Assembly: GCA_025331565.1 (NCBI GenBank)
Contig: JAFREQ010000008.1
Location: forward strand, 2,852,001 to 2,916,000
DNA length: 64,000 nucleotides
Reading direction: 5' to 3'
Source of the DNA: Holacanthus passer
Taxonomy: Eukaryota; Chordata; Actinopteri; Pomacanthidae
Below the pieces are notes generated by a model. That model did no database searches and had not been told where the DNA came from. It saw only the letters and a program-made list of their open reading frames with translations. Below, one piece after another: positions 51,362 to 63,208 of the stretch (positions within the stretch are counted from its first letter, which is position 1; each line of letters opens with the position of its first letter). A program made the position numbers and the translations under genes.

Positions 51362-52174
51362 GTGCAGGCCAGAAGTCTTCCTTTAGCATTCCCTAAATTC
51401 AGCCTCTGGCAGAAATGCTTCCATGTTTATGGCACAAAAGAAACATATCAGTAAAGGACTGTGCCTCCTGCCATTATCACTAATCCTCACCGCAAACTCA
51501 TACACACATAAAAGATATTTTGTGTTGCCCTTCAATGGTTAAAAAATGAAAACATATCTGTGATTTTATAAACATGGAAACTCAAACTTGTGCCCTTGGT
51601 GTCCAAGTCTTTTAAATCCATCCAACCTAAACTGCTGCAGAAAAGCTTAATGTGAATATAATTAATCAGAAACAGTGTAATGAAAGGAAAGAAAGATACC
51701 AGGATTTTCTCTACCTTCGCCTACAGCGTAACCTCTACTGCATCAAAATCAGCCAAAAATGTACCTCCAGCGGGCGTGGATGTCTGGCTGACGTGAACAA
51801 CACAAAGAAGTGGTTAAAAAAAAAAGAGGTGTGTTCATCACTCAGCACTTCTAAGAGGAACTTTGCATTCATTCCCTTTGTGTTGCCTTTGCCCGGCACA
51901 CATGTCTGTTGTAAAGGATTTTCAAGGATTTGAGAATTAAGGAAAGCAAAGTCCTACAGTGTCTACACACCACATGGATAAATCATCAGCTGGCTTAGCA
52001 CGCTTTGATAGGTGAGGTGAAGCTGAATACACAAGCAGAGGCCTGTGAGGTACGCACCGGTTTCTTAAAGTCATACTGACACGGCGGAGCAGCTCTGCAG
52101 CACGAGTCCAAGAGTCTGTGATAAAGCGGAGAGCTGTTGATGGTAGTTCTGTTTCAACAACCTCAACAACCAGG
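51362..52174. other. Non-coding DNA
   Basis: Short frames only. An A-run near 51817-51826. Nothing recognised. Confidence 0.5.
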
Positions 52175-52318
52175 TACACTATACTATACTATACTATACT
52201 ACACTATACTATACTATATATAGTACTGTATACTATACTACTGTGTACTATACTAATCAATACGGCACTAATCTGTACTATATTATACACTACTAATCAA
52301 CATTATGATTTTATATTA
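52175..52318. repeat. TACTA-type microsatellite, left block
   Basis: Perfect ACTAT/TATAC pentamers at the left decay into degenerate TACTA-like sequence up to the start of the Tc1 fragment. A matching block lies at 52880-53029 on the other side of that element. Confidence 0.9.
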
Positions 52319-52527
52319 TACAAGTCCAATTCCAAAAAAGTTGGGGCGCTGCGTAAAATGACGAAATCAGATTGGATGCTTTGCAAATAATTTAAACTCT
52401 ATATTTAATTGAAATTGTGCAAAGACAACACATCAACTGAAAAATGTTCATGTTTGACGCCAGCAACACGTTTCAGAAAAGTTGGGACAATAAAACACTG
52501 AAAAAGCTGCATAATGTTAAAAATAGT
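52319..52527 (+). mobile_element. Tc1/mariner-like 5' end fragment, first part
   Basis: Starts TACAAGTCCAATTCC, then AAAAAAGTTGGGGCGCTG, AATCAGATTGGATGCTTTGC, TTTAATTGAAATTGTGCAAA, GACAACACATCAACTG, the inner block CAGCAACACGTTTCAGAAAA GTTGGGAC and CTGAAAAAGCTGCATAATG. The order is the same as at 27382-27700. The alignment breaks at about 52527, where another repeat begins, and resumes at about 52831. Confidence 0.85.
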
Positions 52528-52830
52528 GCTGTCAAACGATTAACATTTTGAATCAGATTAATCACAGGGTTGCTGTTGATTAATTTCAATTAATCACGAT
52601 TAAATGTCATTCATTTCTAATCTATATTAATCGCGTTTCATTTTGCATGAGCAGTCAGACTCAAGAAAGAAGGGAATATATGCGCTTAACGTGTTTATTA
52701 ACCTTTAACAGTTCGTGTTAACAAAAATCTTGCCTCTTTTTCAAAACAAACATTTTTCCACATTAATGTGGCCATGTCACTCCTTTTTCAGTCAGCTACT
52801 AAGACAAACTAACTTGTTGACATTGTCAGT
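52528..52830 (+). mobile_element. Repeat nested inside the Tc1 fragment (TGCTGTCAAACGATTAA head)
   Basis: Begins TGCTGTCAAACGATTAACAT and continues with several ATTAATC/GATTAAT strings (AATCAGATTAATCACAGG, TTAATTTCAATTAATCACG, TATTAATCGCGTTTCA). I recognise this head as a very common vertebrate non-autonomous DNA-transposon-like repeat but cannot name the family with certainty. It interrupts the Tc1 leader, so it inserted later. No coding capacity. A target-site duplication could not be read at the edges. Confidence 0.7.
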
Positions 52831-52879
52831 ACCGGAGGAAAATCTCCCAACTAATTAGGTTAATTAGCAACAGGTCAGT
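52831..52879 (+). mobile_element. Tc1/mariner-like 5' fragment, resumed part
   Basis: AATCTCCCAACTAATTAGGT TAATTAGCAACAGGTCAG matches the leader block ATCTCACATCTAATTAGATC..GCAACAGGCTG of the copy at 27650-27700. The element then stops and microsatellite sequence starts, so the transposase and the 3' end are absent. Confidence 0.75.
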
Positions 52880-53029
52880 TATACTTTATTATACTACACC
52901 AAACTATATTATAATATACTATACTATACTACTACACTATAATATACAATACTATACTGTATTACACTATACTACACTATACGATACTATACTATGCTAT
53001 GCTACATATTCTATACTATACAATATAGT
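52880..53029. repeat. TACTA-type microsatellite, right block
   Basis: Degenerate then near-perfect ACTAT/TACTA units, like the block at 52175-52318. Confidence 0.9.
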
Positions 53030-53224
53030 GAGGCAATTTGCGAGCATGCACTCTTGTGGTGAAATGTTGGCCTTGAATCCTTGGATCATAATCATATTGA
53101 ATAATAAGGTCTTGAGAAATTTGAATTCATTTAAACCACAGGGACTATTTATTATTACATCATGTTGCATATATTAGAGCTCACAGATTCTTAACACTGC
53201 AGCATGCTCTCACATTATAGACAC
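53030..53224. other. Non-coding spacer
   Basis: No recognisable feature. Confidence 0.5.
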
Positions 53225-53410
53225 AGAAAGAACTTGGTTAGGTTTTATGAAATATAGTGGTTTCAGTTAAATAAGTACTTTGCTAAGGTGAGGGAAATAT
53301 TGTGGTTTGGGTTCAAATGAGTACTTCATTAGGGTGACAAGACCTTGGTCATCATTGCTATAATAATATTCACATGGTTAAGGTTGGGGAATAATCGTTG
53401 TCATACTTTT
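53225..53410 (+). repeat. Dispersed fish repeat (GGTTTGGGTT..AAGTACTT family)
   Basis: Repeated units: GGTTAGGTTTTATGAAATAT, AAATAAGTACTTTGCTAAGG, GGGAAATATTGTGGTTTGGG, AATGAGTACTTCATTAGGG, and GGTTAAGGTTGGGGAATAAT. The reverse complement of this pattern (TTTTAACCCAAACCATGATC) lies at 55515-55540, so the two copies are inverted relative to each other. Confidence 0.65.
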
Positions 53411-55309
53411 AAGTCTGTTAAAGTGTCAAACATCTCGGTGATTCATCCATCAGTAAACTCCTCCTCACGCAGACTTTTTCGCTCTGTAACGTCACCTGAC
53501 TTCCTCTTTGCCATCGGGACGTAAACACTGTTCTGGGTCACTGGCTGAAATGACTGATGTGTGTTGTTCATCTTGGGAGGACAGCCTCCCCTGATTACCA
53601 GGCTGGAAGATGCAGATGAAACAACTGCAATATGTTATTCTCGAGGCTTTGACAAAAAAACAAGCCCCGAACCACTGTACATATTTCAAGATAAGCCAAA
53701 AAAACAATCCTGACCCAAAATAAAATGAAAGCCATTTCTCATCACTTACATCACAAACAAACCGAGATGGAGCATCGATACACAGCAGATAATTAATTCT
53801 CAGGGGTATCAGATACGAGGAGACTCTCCCTTGTCATCTAATTTAGTGTTGATATATGACTATCCCTCATTACAGCTTTAAAATCATTTCTTTTTGTAAC
53901 ACTTACCCTGAGATATCCTGCAGACCGTCTTTAAGAGGAAAACTCTTATGCGTTGGAGCCTTACTTTTCTTTTCTGTAATGAGGTTCAAATGAAGTATTT
54001 TCTTTCTTTGTGTGTGTTAGATTTTTATTACCTCCTCGACATCATTATTTAAGCCACTGATTGCTGTATAAAGCTGTGTAATTTCCTAAACACAGAACAA
54101 GTCACATAATAACATTAGAATTTTTAATGCTTTAAAAAAAAAAAAAAAAAGACATGAATGGCAGCAATTTCATCCTCAGCTCCCTCTCATTAGTGTTTTA
54201 ATCAGGACATGATAATGAAGGGAGAAGACAGGGTGCAGCAAGTCATGGAAATGATTTAGCAAACCTCCAAACAGCAGTACTACCAGCAGACGCAGTGTGT
54301 TTAACTTGTCTGAAACGCATTTTGGGACCAAAACGTATAATAGGCTTGGAAGAGCAGCCTTGGATAAGAAACATTTAGAGAGAGACAAATTTCCCTGATT
54401 CGATTCAGCAAGCAATAATGCCTAACAATTGTCATTTAACTGACTTTAAAAGAAAAATATTTTACTTTTTTTAGGCAATCATGTGGGCTCTTAACAGGAA
54501 ATTAGCTTTTTTTTTTTTTTTGCAGGTTTCTTTTCTTGGTTAGCGAATTTCTGCTGGAGGAATAAAGATGTGGAGAATGAATCATTTGATCATTTGAAGT
54601 TGAAAGCTACAGCGCTTCTCAGTCGTACAGAAATCCATCTTGAAGCTCATACATTACGATATGAACAACTGCATTTGTTGCCCACTTTTAATTTTAGTTT
54701 CAGGCTGAGGGCACATGCACGTATAGCATTAAAAATTTATAATCATGGAGCACACAGACATTTCTTGATGATGCATGTAATTTATAAATTATAAGACTGA
54801 ACAGAGCATTTTGAAGTATCTTAATCATTCAAATATATATTCTGCAATTGTCTGGACAAAATGTATGTATGAGGTGCTTTGGCAGGACCAGAATACAAAA
54901 TATTGAGAGACTTGCAACACAAAGGTCTTCAGTGAAAATGTGGGATGGAGCAGTTGCAGACACACAGCGGTGAGACTTCTAATAAGGGCTGCATGAAGTC
55001 AGCTCCTCACTCTCTGCAGAGACGCTGCATGATAATACAAAGAGGCTTTGACGCAAAATAAATAAGGTGATTTTCATCTTTATATGATTTGCATACTAGT
55101 TCCTTCACAGACTTTTTTTTTAATTTAAGGGTCATTCTGGACACATACCTGTGAATGCTTGCGTGGCCACTTGTAGCCACTGTAGCTTTAACAGATGCCC
55201 TCTTTTATCTTGAGTAGTGACACAGAGACACAGACTTTGATTCAGCTAATGGACATGGAGCTGGTTGCTGAGTGCTTTATTTATCACAGCACCTGATTCT
55301 TCCCTATAG
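53411..55309. other. Non-coding DNA
   Basis: An A-run near 54134-54150 and a T-run near 54508-54522. Frames up to 79 codons, none recognisable. Possible repeat remnants at 53480-53650 follow the dispersed repeat above but cannot be delimited. Confidence 0.45.
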
Positions 55310-55620
55310 TAAGAACATTGGTTTTGTATATGGGCTATTCCACCGCTCCTCGTGACATGGAGGTACCATGATATGCTAAAGTACACTGTCTAATCAAGCT
55401 ACCACACTGGCTGGCCCCCAGGCTATGTGGGCTCAGAAGCCAGTTCTCGAGGGCCCTTCTCCGGGCAACCCATGGGAAACCAAAAGCCAGTGTTAAAGTT
55501 ACATCTAACGTACTTATTTTAACCCAAACCATGATCTTTTCCTAAACCTAGCAACTAGTTTTGTTGAATAAAGCTAATCAAATTGCAACAATTTCACATT
55601 AAGCACGTGACAATAACAGT
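55310..55620 (-). repeat. Dispersed fish repeat, inverted relative to 53225
   Basis: Contains ACATCTAACGTACTTATTTT, AACCCAAACCATGATCTTTT and CCTAAACCTAGCAACTAG, the reverse complement of the repeat family at 53225-53410. The upstream part (GAGGTACCATGATATGCTAA and GGGCCCTTCTCCGGGCAACC) is probably part of the same unit but is not independently confirmed. Confidence 0.6.
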
Positions 55621-58600
55621 CCAGTAAGATGAAGGCCTGGTAAGTCTGTTGCTGGTACTCTGCAAAGTTCATAGATGTTGTATTGGAAAATGGGCAAATG
55701 TGTCGTTTTGTCACTGGCAGTCAACCTGTTCAGTCATTTGGGTATGATGATGTTGTAAATATGAGTCGCAATAAGCTGCACAAATACAACCTATTCAGCC
55801 GTTTTTCTGGTGAGGACGAGCTGCTCTGGATGTTGAATGGCATTGACTAGAAAATGCAGGTTTGTCCCACTCTGAGTTGAAAACATCCCAGAGCATGCAG
55901 ACACAAGGTGGACGGGTTTTCAGAACAGTGTAAGGACGAGGAGCTTGATCCATCCAACCAATCCTCCATGTTGCTTCCAGAAGTGGATTTTGAATGGGGC
56001 GGGCCAAGGAAGATCCACCTGCCTGTAGGTGACTAAACCTATGGTGAGTCTTTAAACTGAACCATTTAAATACGAAAATACTGTTGCAGCTTAGTGCTGT
56101 TGTAACCTAAAGAATAACTGAACAAAATATATAAGCATTGTGTTTTACAGAAACATTATTAAGCAGTCAAATTGACCAGTGAACACACAGAGTGCAGCTC
56201 TTATTGGTTTGCTTCCATGCACCAAATAAAATGAGTTTGGTGCCTGAAGAAAATACCCTTCACTTTATATACTATTCCTCTATTGTGATATGCATTACAA
56301 TACAATTATATGGTTTGCATATGGTGCAATGTAATGTTGCATCTAATTATAAGTTAGAACTGGTATGAAGAATTGCATTGTGCTCCATCTATTCATAGCC
56401 GGGCAGTCCTGCTGACAGAACGGCAGGAGTGCGATTGGCATCTATTCATTTCCTCTGAACTGGGAACAAGCTAAATCAGAGTCAATCATTGACCCTTTCA
56501 GACAGATACCAAGGACTGAATGATGCAGAGGATTAGCTGTCTCAGCCATTGCCTTGTTTACGTCCTGTATTCATAAGCCAGAAAAATGGCTGCCTAAATT
56601 GCACAAAACCATTAATCACACCATACAATTTTCTCTCCTACTGTAACCCCTTCACATGCGAAGGCTTTCATTTCCTGTTCAATCTCTTGACAGAAATCCA
56701 ATCAACAGTGAATCATAATTTATTCACACTTGGAGAGAGAATCTGCTTCAAGTATATTAAGACATCTCATTATTCTAACACACACATGCACAAGACAAAG
56801 CCTACACTGTTGTCTGAGCAGGTAGCAGAGAGGGAGGGTCTTTTCAACTTGAATGACAGAGAAAATTAATAGTAGTCTGAGGAAAATATATTTTTGGTGT
56901 TCTGATAAAAAAAAAAGAACCAATGTCCTTTTTTTCTGCTCTTCATCACAAGGACAACCACTTGCTCACTGCCTGCTGGTCAGTCAGGACGACGCCTGTG
57001 TTGATCACGGTCGACCAAGGTGACAGTGATGAGTCACATCACATGATTCCCAGTCTGGAATTTGTGCAGTTTAAAGTTATTATTGTTTCAACTCAAGTGC
57101 TCTCAAATGTACTGTTGAATACATATTATGTTTCAGCAGCAACACATTCCACTACTTTTACTTTTATTATTGAAATATTGAAATGAGCAATTTTTACTTA
57201 AAAGTTCGATTCACTTCTCTTCAGTTCACCACTGTGATTCCAGTATTTGTGTACATTGTCACCATAGGATGGATTTTCTTCCACATAATTCATCAGAGAC
57301 TTCAAAGTTGAATTTTAAGTTAACTCTTTTTGAACAGTCTTTTGGAGGAAAAATCTTTGGTCTTTTTTTATCAATGTTTGTTTTTGTTTCTAAGCAAAAG
57401 AGGACTGGGAACTGAGATATTTAGCAGCAACGGCCTCAAGCGAAGCGATAAACGGATAGTCTGCACGGTAGCCTGCCAGGCAGCCAGCTGTAACAGATCA
57501 TCCTGTAGGCTGTTCGACAAAACCAGCTGCCTGATGAAAAGCAAAATATTTCAAAGGTAGTCAATCGGTGCATCTATTGTCACTTCACTGGCTAAAGTTA
57601 CATTTGTGTTGTGTTAATCTCTCCAATGCTACAGGTGATTAATACGATCTTTTCAATGCAAAAACATAACATTTTTTTTAAAAAACGCCACTACACCTCT
57701 TTACATGTCAGAGGCTCGTGACCACGCAAAAGGTTACTTCTGCTTTAGAGAAGCTGTAAGCTGGAGACAAACTACCAAGAACAGAGCCGTGCTGTGTGGC
57801 AATTTGGACTGGAAGAGGGAAAAGTCAGAACTGCGGGATGCTCCATTCACTCAGGTCTTGAAAGACTCTTTGCAACACAAAAGGACTTTTTATGAATATT
57901 GTTGAGGCATTTTAATGGCTTTATTCACTATCTGCAGTAGATGGCAGGAAATGCGTGGGAGAGAGTTGGGAAATGAAAACAAAGGTCCTTGGTGAAACAC
58001 AAACCGGAGACATTGAGGCTCATAGTGGACCACTTCAACCCCGAGGCCCCCAGAAGAAACATGTTTTATGTTTCAGAATATTTCACTTGCGTCCAGTGTT
58101 TTTTGGAAATCCACTTTCTTTAAACTCCTTGAATCTTGTTGAACGGAGTAGTACTTGAACAGAAAATTTCATTTCTATGGCCTTCAGAAATCAGGGATAG
58201 CCACGAGCAAACCATTCTTACACTAGACTTTTTATGCCAAGATTTCAAATTCCATTAGTCATCGTATTCTTTTGTATTGAATGAATCACTGTATTATTAT
58301 CTGGAAAGGTGCAGAGGCATTACCAAAAAAAATATGTGGCTTCTTTCACTATGGAAAAAAGTTAAGAGAGTATATGTTTTTGTGTCAATCATCACCAATA
58401 CATAGACAGTCTGTTTAGAAGGATAGGCTTCTGAGCCTCTGAGCTCAACAGGCTTGAAACATGTAGTAACTTTTAATCAAGATTTCAAGAGGCGAGCTTC
58501 ATGCTCACCATGAGGAGGGTCATGGTGCTGCATTTACCTGTAACCTTTCCTTGATGTAGCTTATTTTTCATACTTGATGTTATGTACTCTCCAATGGAAA

Positions 58601-59370
58601 ACCAACAAGGAGAAAGATGTGAAATGTTGAACCATTGACAAGGTTGTGCCACAACTTGAAGATGGTTCAAGTTGAACGTATTTGGATGTAAGTGCAGGCC
58701 AGATGGATGTTCGCTCAACAGCACAAATCTAAATGTAATAATCTACATCCTACAAAGCAAAAGACTCACTTATTGCATCCTGCTAAATCAAGGAAGGTGA
58801 GTGAGCTCAGACAGTTATTTGCTTTTTTTCTTTTGACTGTCTCTCTGCAGTGTGGGCTGTTCATCAGCGTGAGTGGTGATCGTGTAAATGTAAATGTGTT
58901 TGATAAGTGCGTTTACTGCTCCTGCGGAATTAAAAAAATCAACTGATGCATGAAATAAACAAAAGACAGACTACGATATGGATTCTCTTTCTCGGTAATT
59001 ACCAGGCAATGAAATGTAGTATTCATAATCACATAGATGTTAGCACACATCACTAACCTTCCATGGCTTAAACTCCCCACGGCTTGTCAGGAGTCCAAGA
59101 TTCAACACATTCATTCAACACTGTGTGAGAAGAGAGGACTCACAGACAGACACAGATTTTCTGTTCAGCTCTGTTTACAATGCAAACCTTCCTACAGTGC
59201 ATTAAATACTACATTACTGCATCCAGTATTTTTAACACCTATAATATCATTTAAACGAATATGCATATGACTATTTTTATGTTGTGGGACCATAATGATA
59301 AAAAAGATAAATGCATGCAGAATAATAAGTGTAACTGGGAAGTGATACATGTGGTTACTACAGTTTATTA
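55621..59370. other. Non-coding DNA, about 3.7 kb
   Basis: No transposon protein or repeat ends recognised. Frames reach only 106 codons (56549-56869). T- and A-runs near 56907-56917 and 57671-57685. A short exon-like layout near 58845-58878 (CTCTCTGCAG then GTGAGT 18 bases later) is too small to support. Confidence 0.45.
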
Positions 59371-59895
59371 CACAACCCTTGATTAAAAAAAAAGTTGGGT
59401 GCTGTGTAAAACATAAATAAAAACAGAATGCAATCAATTGCAAACAAATTGTGTTTTACAGTTTTACAAATGTTCCTGAGCCCATGTAGTAATCTCCTTT
59501 ATACAGTCATGTGTTTGACAAAGTGTTGAACCTCTCTCCATCCTCACTTATGAGGGACTGAGTCTTTCCAGGATGAACCTTTCATACCCAATCATGATAC
59601 TATCACCTATTACCAATGAACCTGTTTACCTGTGGAAGGATCCAAACAGTCCACAACTTTCACAGTCTTTTGTTGCTCCTGTCCCAACTTGTTTGAAACA
59701 TGTTGCTGCCATCAAATTCAGAAAGAGCAGATATTTTTTTTAAAAATCAAAGCACTTGATGAGGTCAAACATTAAATATATTGTCTTTGTACTGTTTTCA
59801 GTTGAGCATATGTCAAACAGGATTCGCTAATGATCACATTCTGTTTTATTTATGTTTCACACAGCATCCCAACTTTTTTAGAATCAGGGTTGTAT
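59371..59895 (-). mobile_element. Tc1-like element with both ends, internally deleted (MITE-like)
   Basis: Left end ACAACCCTTGATT, an A-run, then AGTTGGGTGCTGTGTAAAAC; right end, read inward on the minus strand, ACAACCCTGATTC, an A-run, AGTTGGGATGCTGTGTGAAA. Both are followed by CATAAATAAAA-CAGAATG, so the terminal inverted repeats exceed 50 bp. TA lies at or next to each edge, as expected for this superfamily. Inside, on the minus strand, the leader includes the complement of CATACCCAATCATGATACTA and of CACCTATTACCAATGAACC. A short piece (TCCTGAGCCCATGTAGTAAT) corresponds to the transposase region; the rest of the transposase is gone. About 525 bp, non-autonomous. Confidence 0.85.
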
Positions 59896-61982
59896 AATTC
59901 AGTTAATTGGAGTCTTTTCCAATCACATCCAGAGATTTAAAAGTTTGACGCTGCCAATTTATGTACAAAGAGGATATGTCTCATTGCACTGCCAACAATA
60001 TTAGTATACTGTGCAACGAGCAGCAGCGCCTGCACAATTGAATTGTGTCTCTCCATTGAGCTATGACATAGAGAGAAAGGAGACTGAAAACAGTTTAAAC
60101 TCACACCTCTATTGATTTATCCTTTATTGCTCGAGATTTATGAATTATTGTAAATCTGATGGTGTCTCTCATAATACTGCCACAGGCTTTTTAAATCAAC
60201 CTGACAGGCTTATTATTGAGCTCCGCCAGAGAAGGCAGCGTAGCATGGAGGAGTGCACCATCCCTGATCCAGGAGGAGAAAATATTACCCCACACTCCCT
60301 GGTGGTGAGAAGTTGTTGCACCAGAACTACGTCCTCAAACAATTGCCATGGCACTCTCCATCACTCATGGCAATGAAAGAGCATTGGCCTAACAATAATG
60401 GAATCTGGAGCCACTCACATTGTAGATCAGTCTCACCAGTATTGTCTCACTTTACAGTTTGTCGTGCATGCATAGGGATGCGCTTGATGATAATTTATAT
60501 GGATCAGAGTTGTGCATTAATAATAGATGCAAACCATGAGAGAGACAAGGTAATAGGCAAAGTGTAAAGCTAGGGCCACTTTTCTTCCTACGAGAAGTAA
60601 GTGACTGAAAATAGAAGAATAGCAGACAGAAAATAACACTGCAAAATTGCTCCTAAACAGCAGCGCTCTACAGAATGAAAGGACTGGATGGTAAAACTCA
60701 GCAATTGAAGTTCAATTTTTTTGGCACTGCATAAAAAAAAAAAGAAAAAAAGAAAAGAAAATAGACAAAAAGTCTTGTCAGGGATGGGAGAGACCGAATG
60801 CTGACAGGAATGCATCCAATCATCATCCGTGTTTGCACAAGAAAAGAATCTGGAAAGTGACTCTCTTACATAGCCCATCGTGTTACACTTGAAAAGCCCC
60901 AATGCAATATAAGTGCTCGTCTTAAGTGAGAAGAACAGCCTAAGCTGCATGCCTCATGAATAAAACTGTGGTCTTTAAAATGTCCTTCTCTCACTACTCT
61001 CTGTCCTTCCACTTCCTATTTTATGAATTATTTTTAAAACCGCCATTACACTGGAGTAGAGGGAGTACGCCTTGGTTTCTCATGCACCAAATCTACCTGA
61101 TGCACTGTATCTCAGATTTATCTCTGGCACGACAAAAGAGAAAAAAATGTGCCTGTAATTTTTTTTTTTTGTGAGCTGCCACTCAGTTTTATCAGAACGA
61201 CTCAGCAGCAACTCCACCATCCACAGTGTTTGATAATAAAATGTTTTGGGTTTTTTTTTTTTTTTCAATTCTAATTTATGAGCTCAGACGGAGATTAAAC
61301 AGATTCAAATTGTCCAAGATTCATATTCCAATTTGGGAAACACCGCAGATAAGATAAGGCAGTGTAGAGAGAATAACATTAAGCAATCTGGACACAGCTG
61401 AGAGCTCTCATTCTTTTATTTTCCAGCGTGAGTGCCTAACGCGGCACGCTGCCGACTTTTCAATCCGTCCCCTAAAATGCTCAGGTTCATTTGAAACAAT
61501 GACAGAAAAATCATGAATTCTTACTGCCGGATTCATTTATCTGCTGTGAGATAAGTGCAGCGTTTGTTTTGATTAATGCCGAGGTCTGTTCGCTTTTGTG
61601 GCTTGAACTATTAGTAGATTAGGTTACAACTGTATATCTGCACAGGGTCACCGCCGTTCACATGACGGGCTGCAAAGCTGTCAGACGGAGATACTCGGGA
61701 AGTCTGTGTGGTTTCCTGTAAATGGATAAACAAGCATGCAAATCAATCATTCGCCACGCTGATAATATCACTGATGGCATTTCTCCCCTCGGGTTTGTCA
61801 TTTAATTTAACTGAAACATTTGTGGATTATTTGATTCATGATGCGATGCCAATTTCAGCCTGGGGTAATGCAAATATATATTAATTTCTTAGTCATGTGT
61901 TGGGAATGTTTGAAAGCTCCTTTGGCCATTTTCAGGCCACCATGTTATTGCATTTTTCATCCATGTTAGAGTGGCTCTTGGG
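59896..61982. other. Non-coding DNA with CNE-like blocks
   Basis: Purine-rich tract at 60730-60766, T-runs at 61159-61170 and 61250-61265. The blocks 61420-61620 and 61690-61890 are repeat-free and carry homeodomain-type sites (ATCAATCA at 61742-61749, GATTAATGCC near 61571). No gene recognised; frames up to 120 codons only. Confidence 0.45.
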
Positions 61983-62060
61983 ATCATCCTCCACTTTAGT
62001 CCAGACTGAAATATCTCAACTATTGGATGGACTGCCATTAAATTTTATAGACATTCGTTA
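61983..62060 (+). repeat. Dispersed fish repeat (TATTGGATGGATTGCC family), left half
   Basis: TCCACTTTAGTCCAGACTGA, ATATCTCAACTATTGGATGG and TTAAATTTTATAGACATTCG match the opening blocks at 10887. The copy stops here; the block expected next (GTCCCCAGAAGATGAA) is found at 63841. Confidence 0.75.
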
Positions 62061-62197
62061 CAAGGCAGAAGTACTGGTTTTGTTTCCTCATATTTAGATT
62101 TTTATATTTGCTGTGGTTATTTTTTTATTGCTTGATATTATGTATTGTATTTTAAATGAGTGTTATTGTTGTGCTTGAGTTGTACACCTGAGGCCTT
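62061..62197. other. T-rich left flank of the insertion
   Basis: AT-rich, T-heavy sequence between the broken dispersed repeat and the Harbinger-like element. No coding content. Confidence 0.5.
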
Positions 62198-63150
62198 TCA
62201 GTTCAGGAGTAACTTCGTGACGTCGGGTGTAACCTCCTGATTAACCCGTACTAAGGAAGGTGGATAGGTTTTACTCGAGGTGTGTTGTCATGGCAATTTA
62301 CGCTGCAACTCTTAACTGCTCTGAGCAAGTTGTCTTCTGAGGTTACTCTGTATAAGCTCCGCCCCTCCTCCCACAATTGGTTGAGAAAAATTATTTAACA
62401 TTTGGAAGAGCCAGTCGACATCAACGCATGAATTATGAGCAGCTCAGTCCGCAGGTCGACGGTGTTTAGAGACCGGAGTTTACCCCGATGATGTTCTCTA
62501 TGAAAGATATGGATTTCAGTATCTCTGCTGGGTTCTGGGTCCAGACGTCTCTGCAGCCAGTGGCCGGAGTAAAGCCTCACTGTTGGACACACAGTGTATA
62601 AGTGTAGGCTCCACACGACTCAACAAACCGACATCTTAATCACTGTCATAGTACCGTTTAACACCAGCTGAGGCAACCAGAATTTGTCAACCCCGACTTC
62701 CCTTGGTAACCACGAGTTGAATCTGAGTAGGTTAAACTCGTTTCAGTTCACCAGTTGGCCACAAAGCTGTAACTGCAGGGACCAATGGTGCATTTGAGGG
62801 GAGGACCCCCAGGACACGGAAACAAAGAGGAAGACAAGTGACTCAAATGGTGGACTTAGCAAGTGGGAGCAGGCTCAGGAGGAATGGGAACAAGACATCA
62901 ACAGAGAGAGGAAGTCCAGAGGGCGACACAGAGGCAGCTTCAGACTGAGAAACTCTTCCTCGCCGTGTGAGAACCTCTTAGGAGTTGTGCAACAGTCTGG
63001 CATGTGAGAGATGAGCTTAGCGGTAGCTGAGGTGTGCCCTGTTACTGGCCATATGTTTGCTCTGTTCTCAGGTATCCCTGGTGGTCGGAAGGACTGACAG
63101 TCTGAGTGATTCAGTGGGACACCCAGACACATTTTACTCCCCCTCTTATA
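62198..63150 (+). mobile_element. PIF/Harbinger-like element remnant
   Basis: The stretch from 62198 has the palindrome-rich look of fish Harbinger subterminal DNA: TTCAGTTCAGGAGTAACTTC, AGGTTTTACTCGAGGTGTGT, TTGTCATGGCAATTTACGC, then near 62690-62760 TTCCCTTGGTAACCACGAG and GGTTAAACTCGTTTCAGTTC. A transposase N-terminal fragment is at 62435-62635. From 62840 to 63010 a basic, glutamine-rich frame (WEQAQEEWEQDINRERKSRG) is visible; it could derive from the element's second, Myb-like protein but I am unsure. Exact ends and the 3-bp target duplication could not be read, so the limits are approximate. Confidence 0.65.
62435..62635 (+). pseudogene. Harbinger (HARBI1-like) transposase N-terminal fragment
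   Basis: From the ATG at 62435 the frame reads MSSSVRRSTVFRDRSL, matching the RRERVFRDR opening of fish Harbinger transposases. After a frameshift with lost bases near 62483 it continues DDVLYERYGFQYLCWVLGPD, matching DD-LYERYRF---LC-LLGP, then SAASGRSKASLLDTQCISVG where the family has T-RSHALTV-QTVCIALRF. The nuclease core (DDE) that should follow is absent. A dead fragment of about 65 codons. Confidence 0.7.
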
Positions 63151-63156
63151 CCATGA

Positions 63157-63208
63157 ACATTTAACTCCACCTTGTTTTGTATTGAACTTTTAGAGTCCCT
63201 TTTCTCCA
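63157..63208 (+). repeat. About 50-bp direct repeat, left copy
   Basis: Contains AACTCCACCTTGTTTTGTAT, TGAACTTTTAGAGTCCCTTT and TCTCCA. Matches 63635-63684 with roughly 15% differences, in the same orientation. Confidence 0.7.

Noticed and set aside
58845..58878. CTCTCTGCAG..GTGAGT micro-exon layout
   Set aside because: Only 18 bases between the signals and no partner exon; such pairs are frequent by chance.
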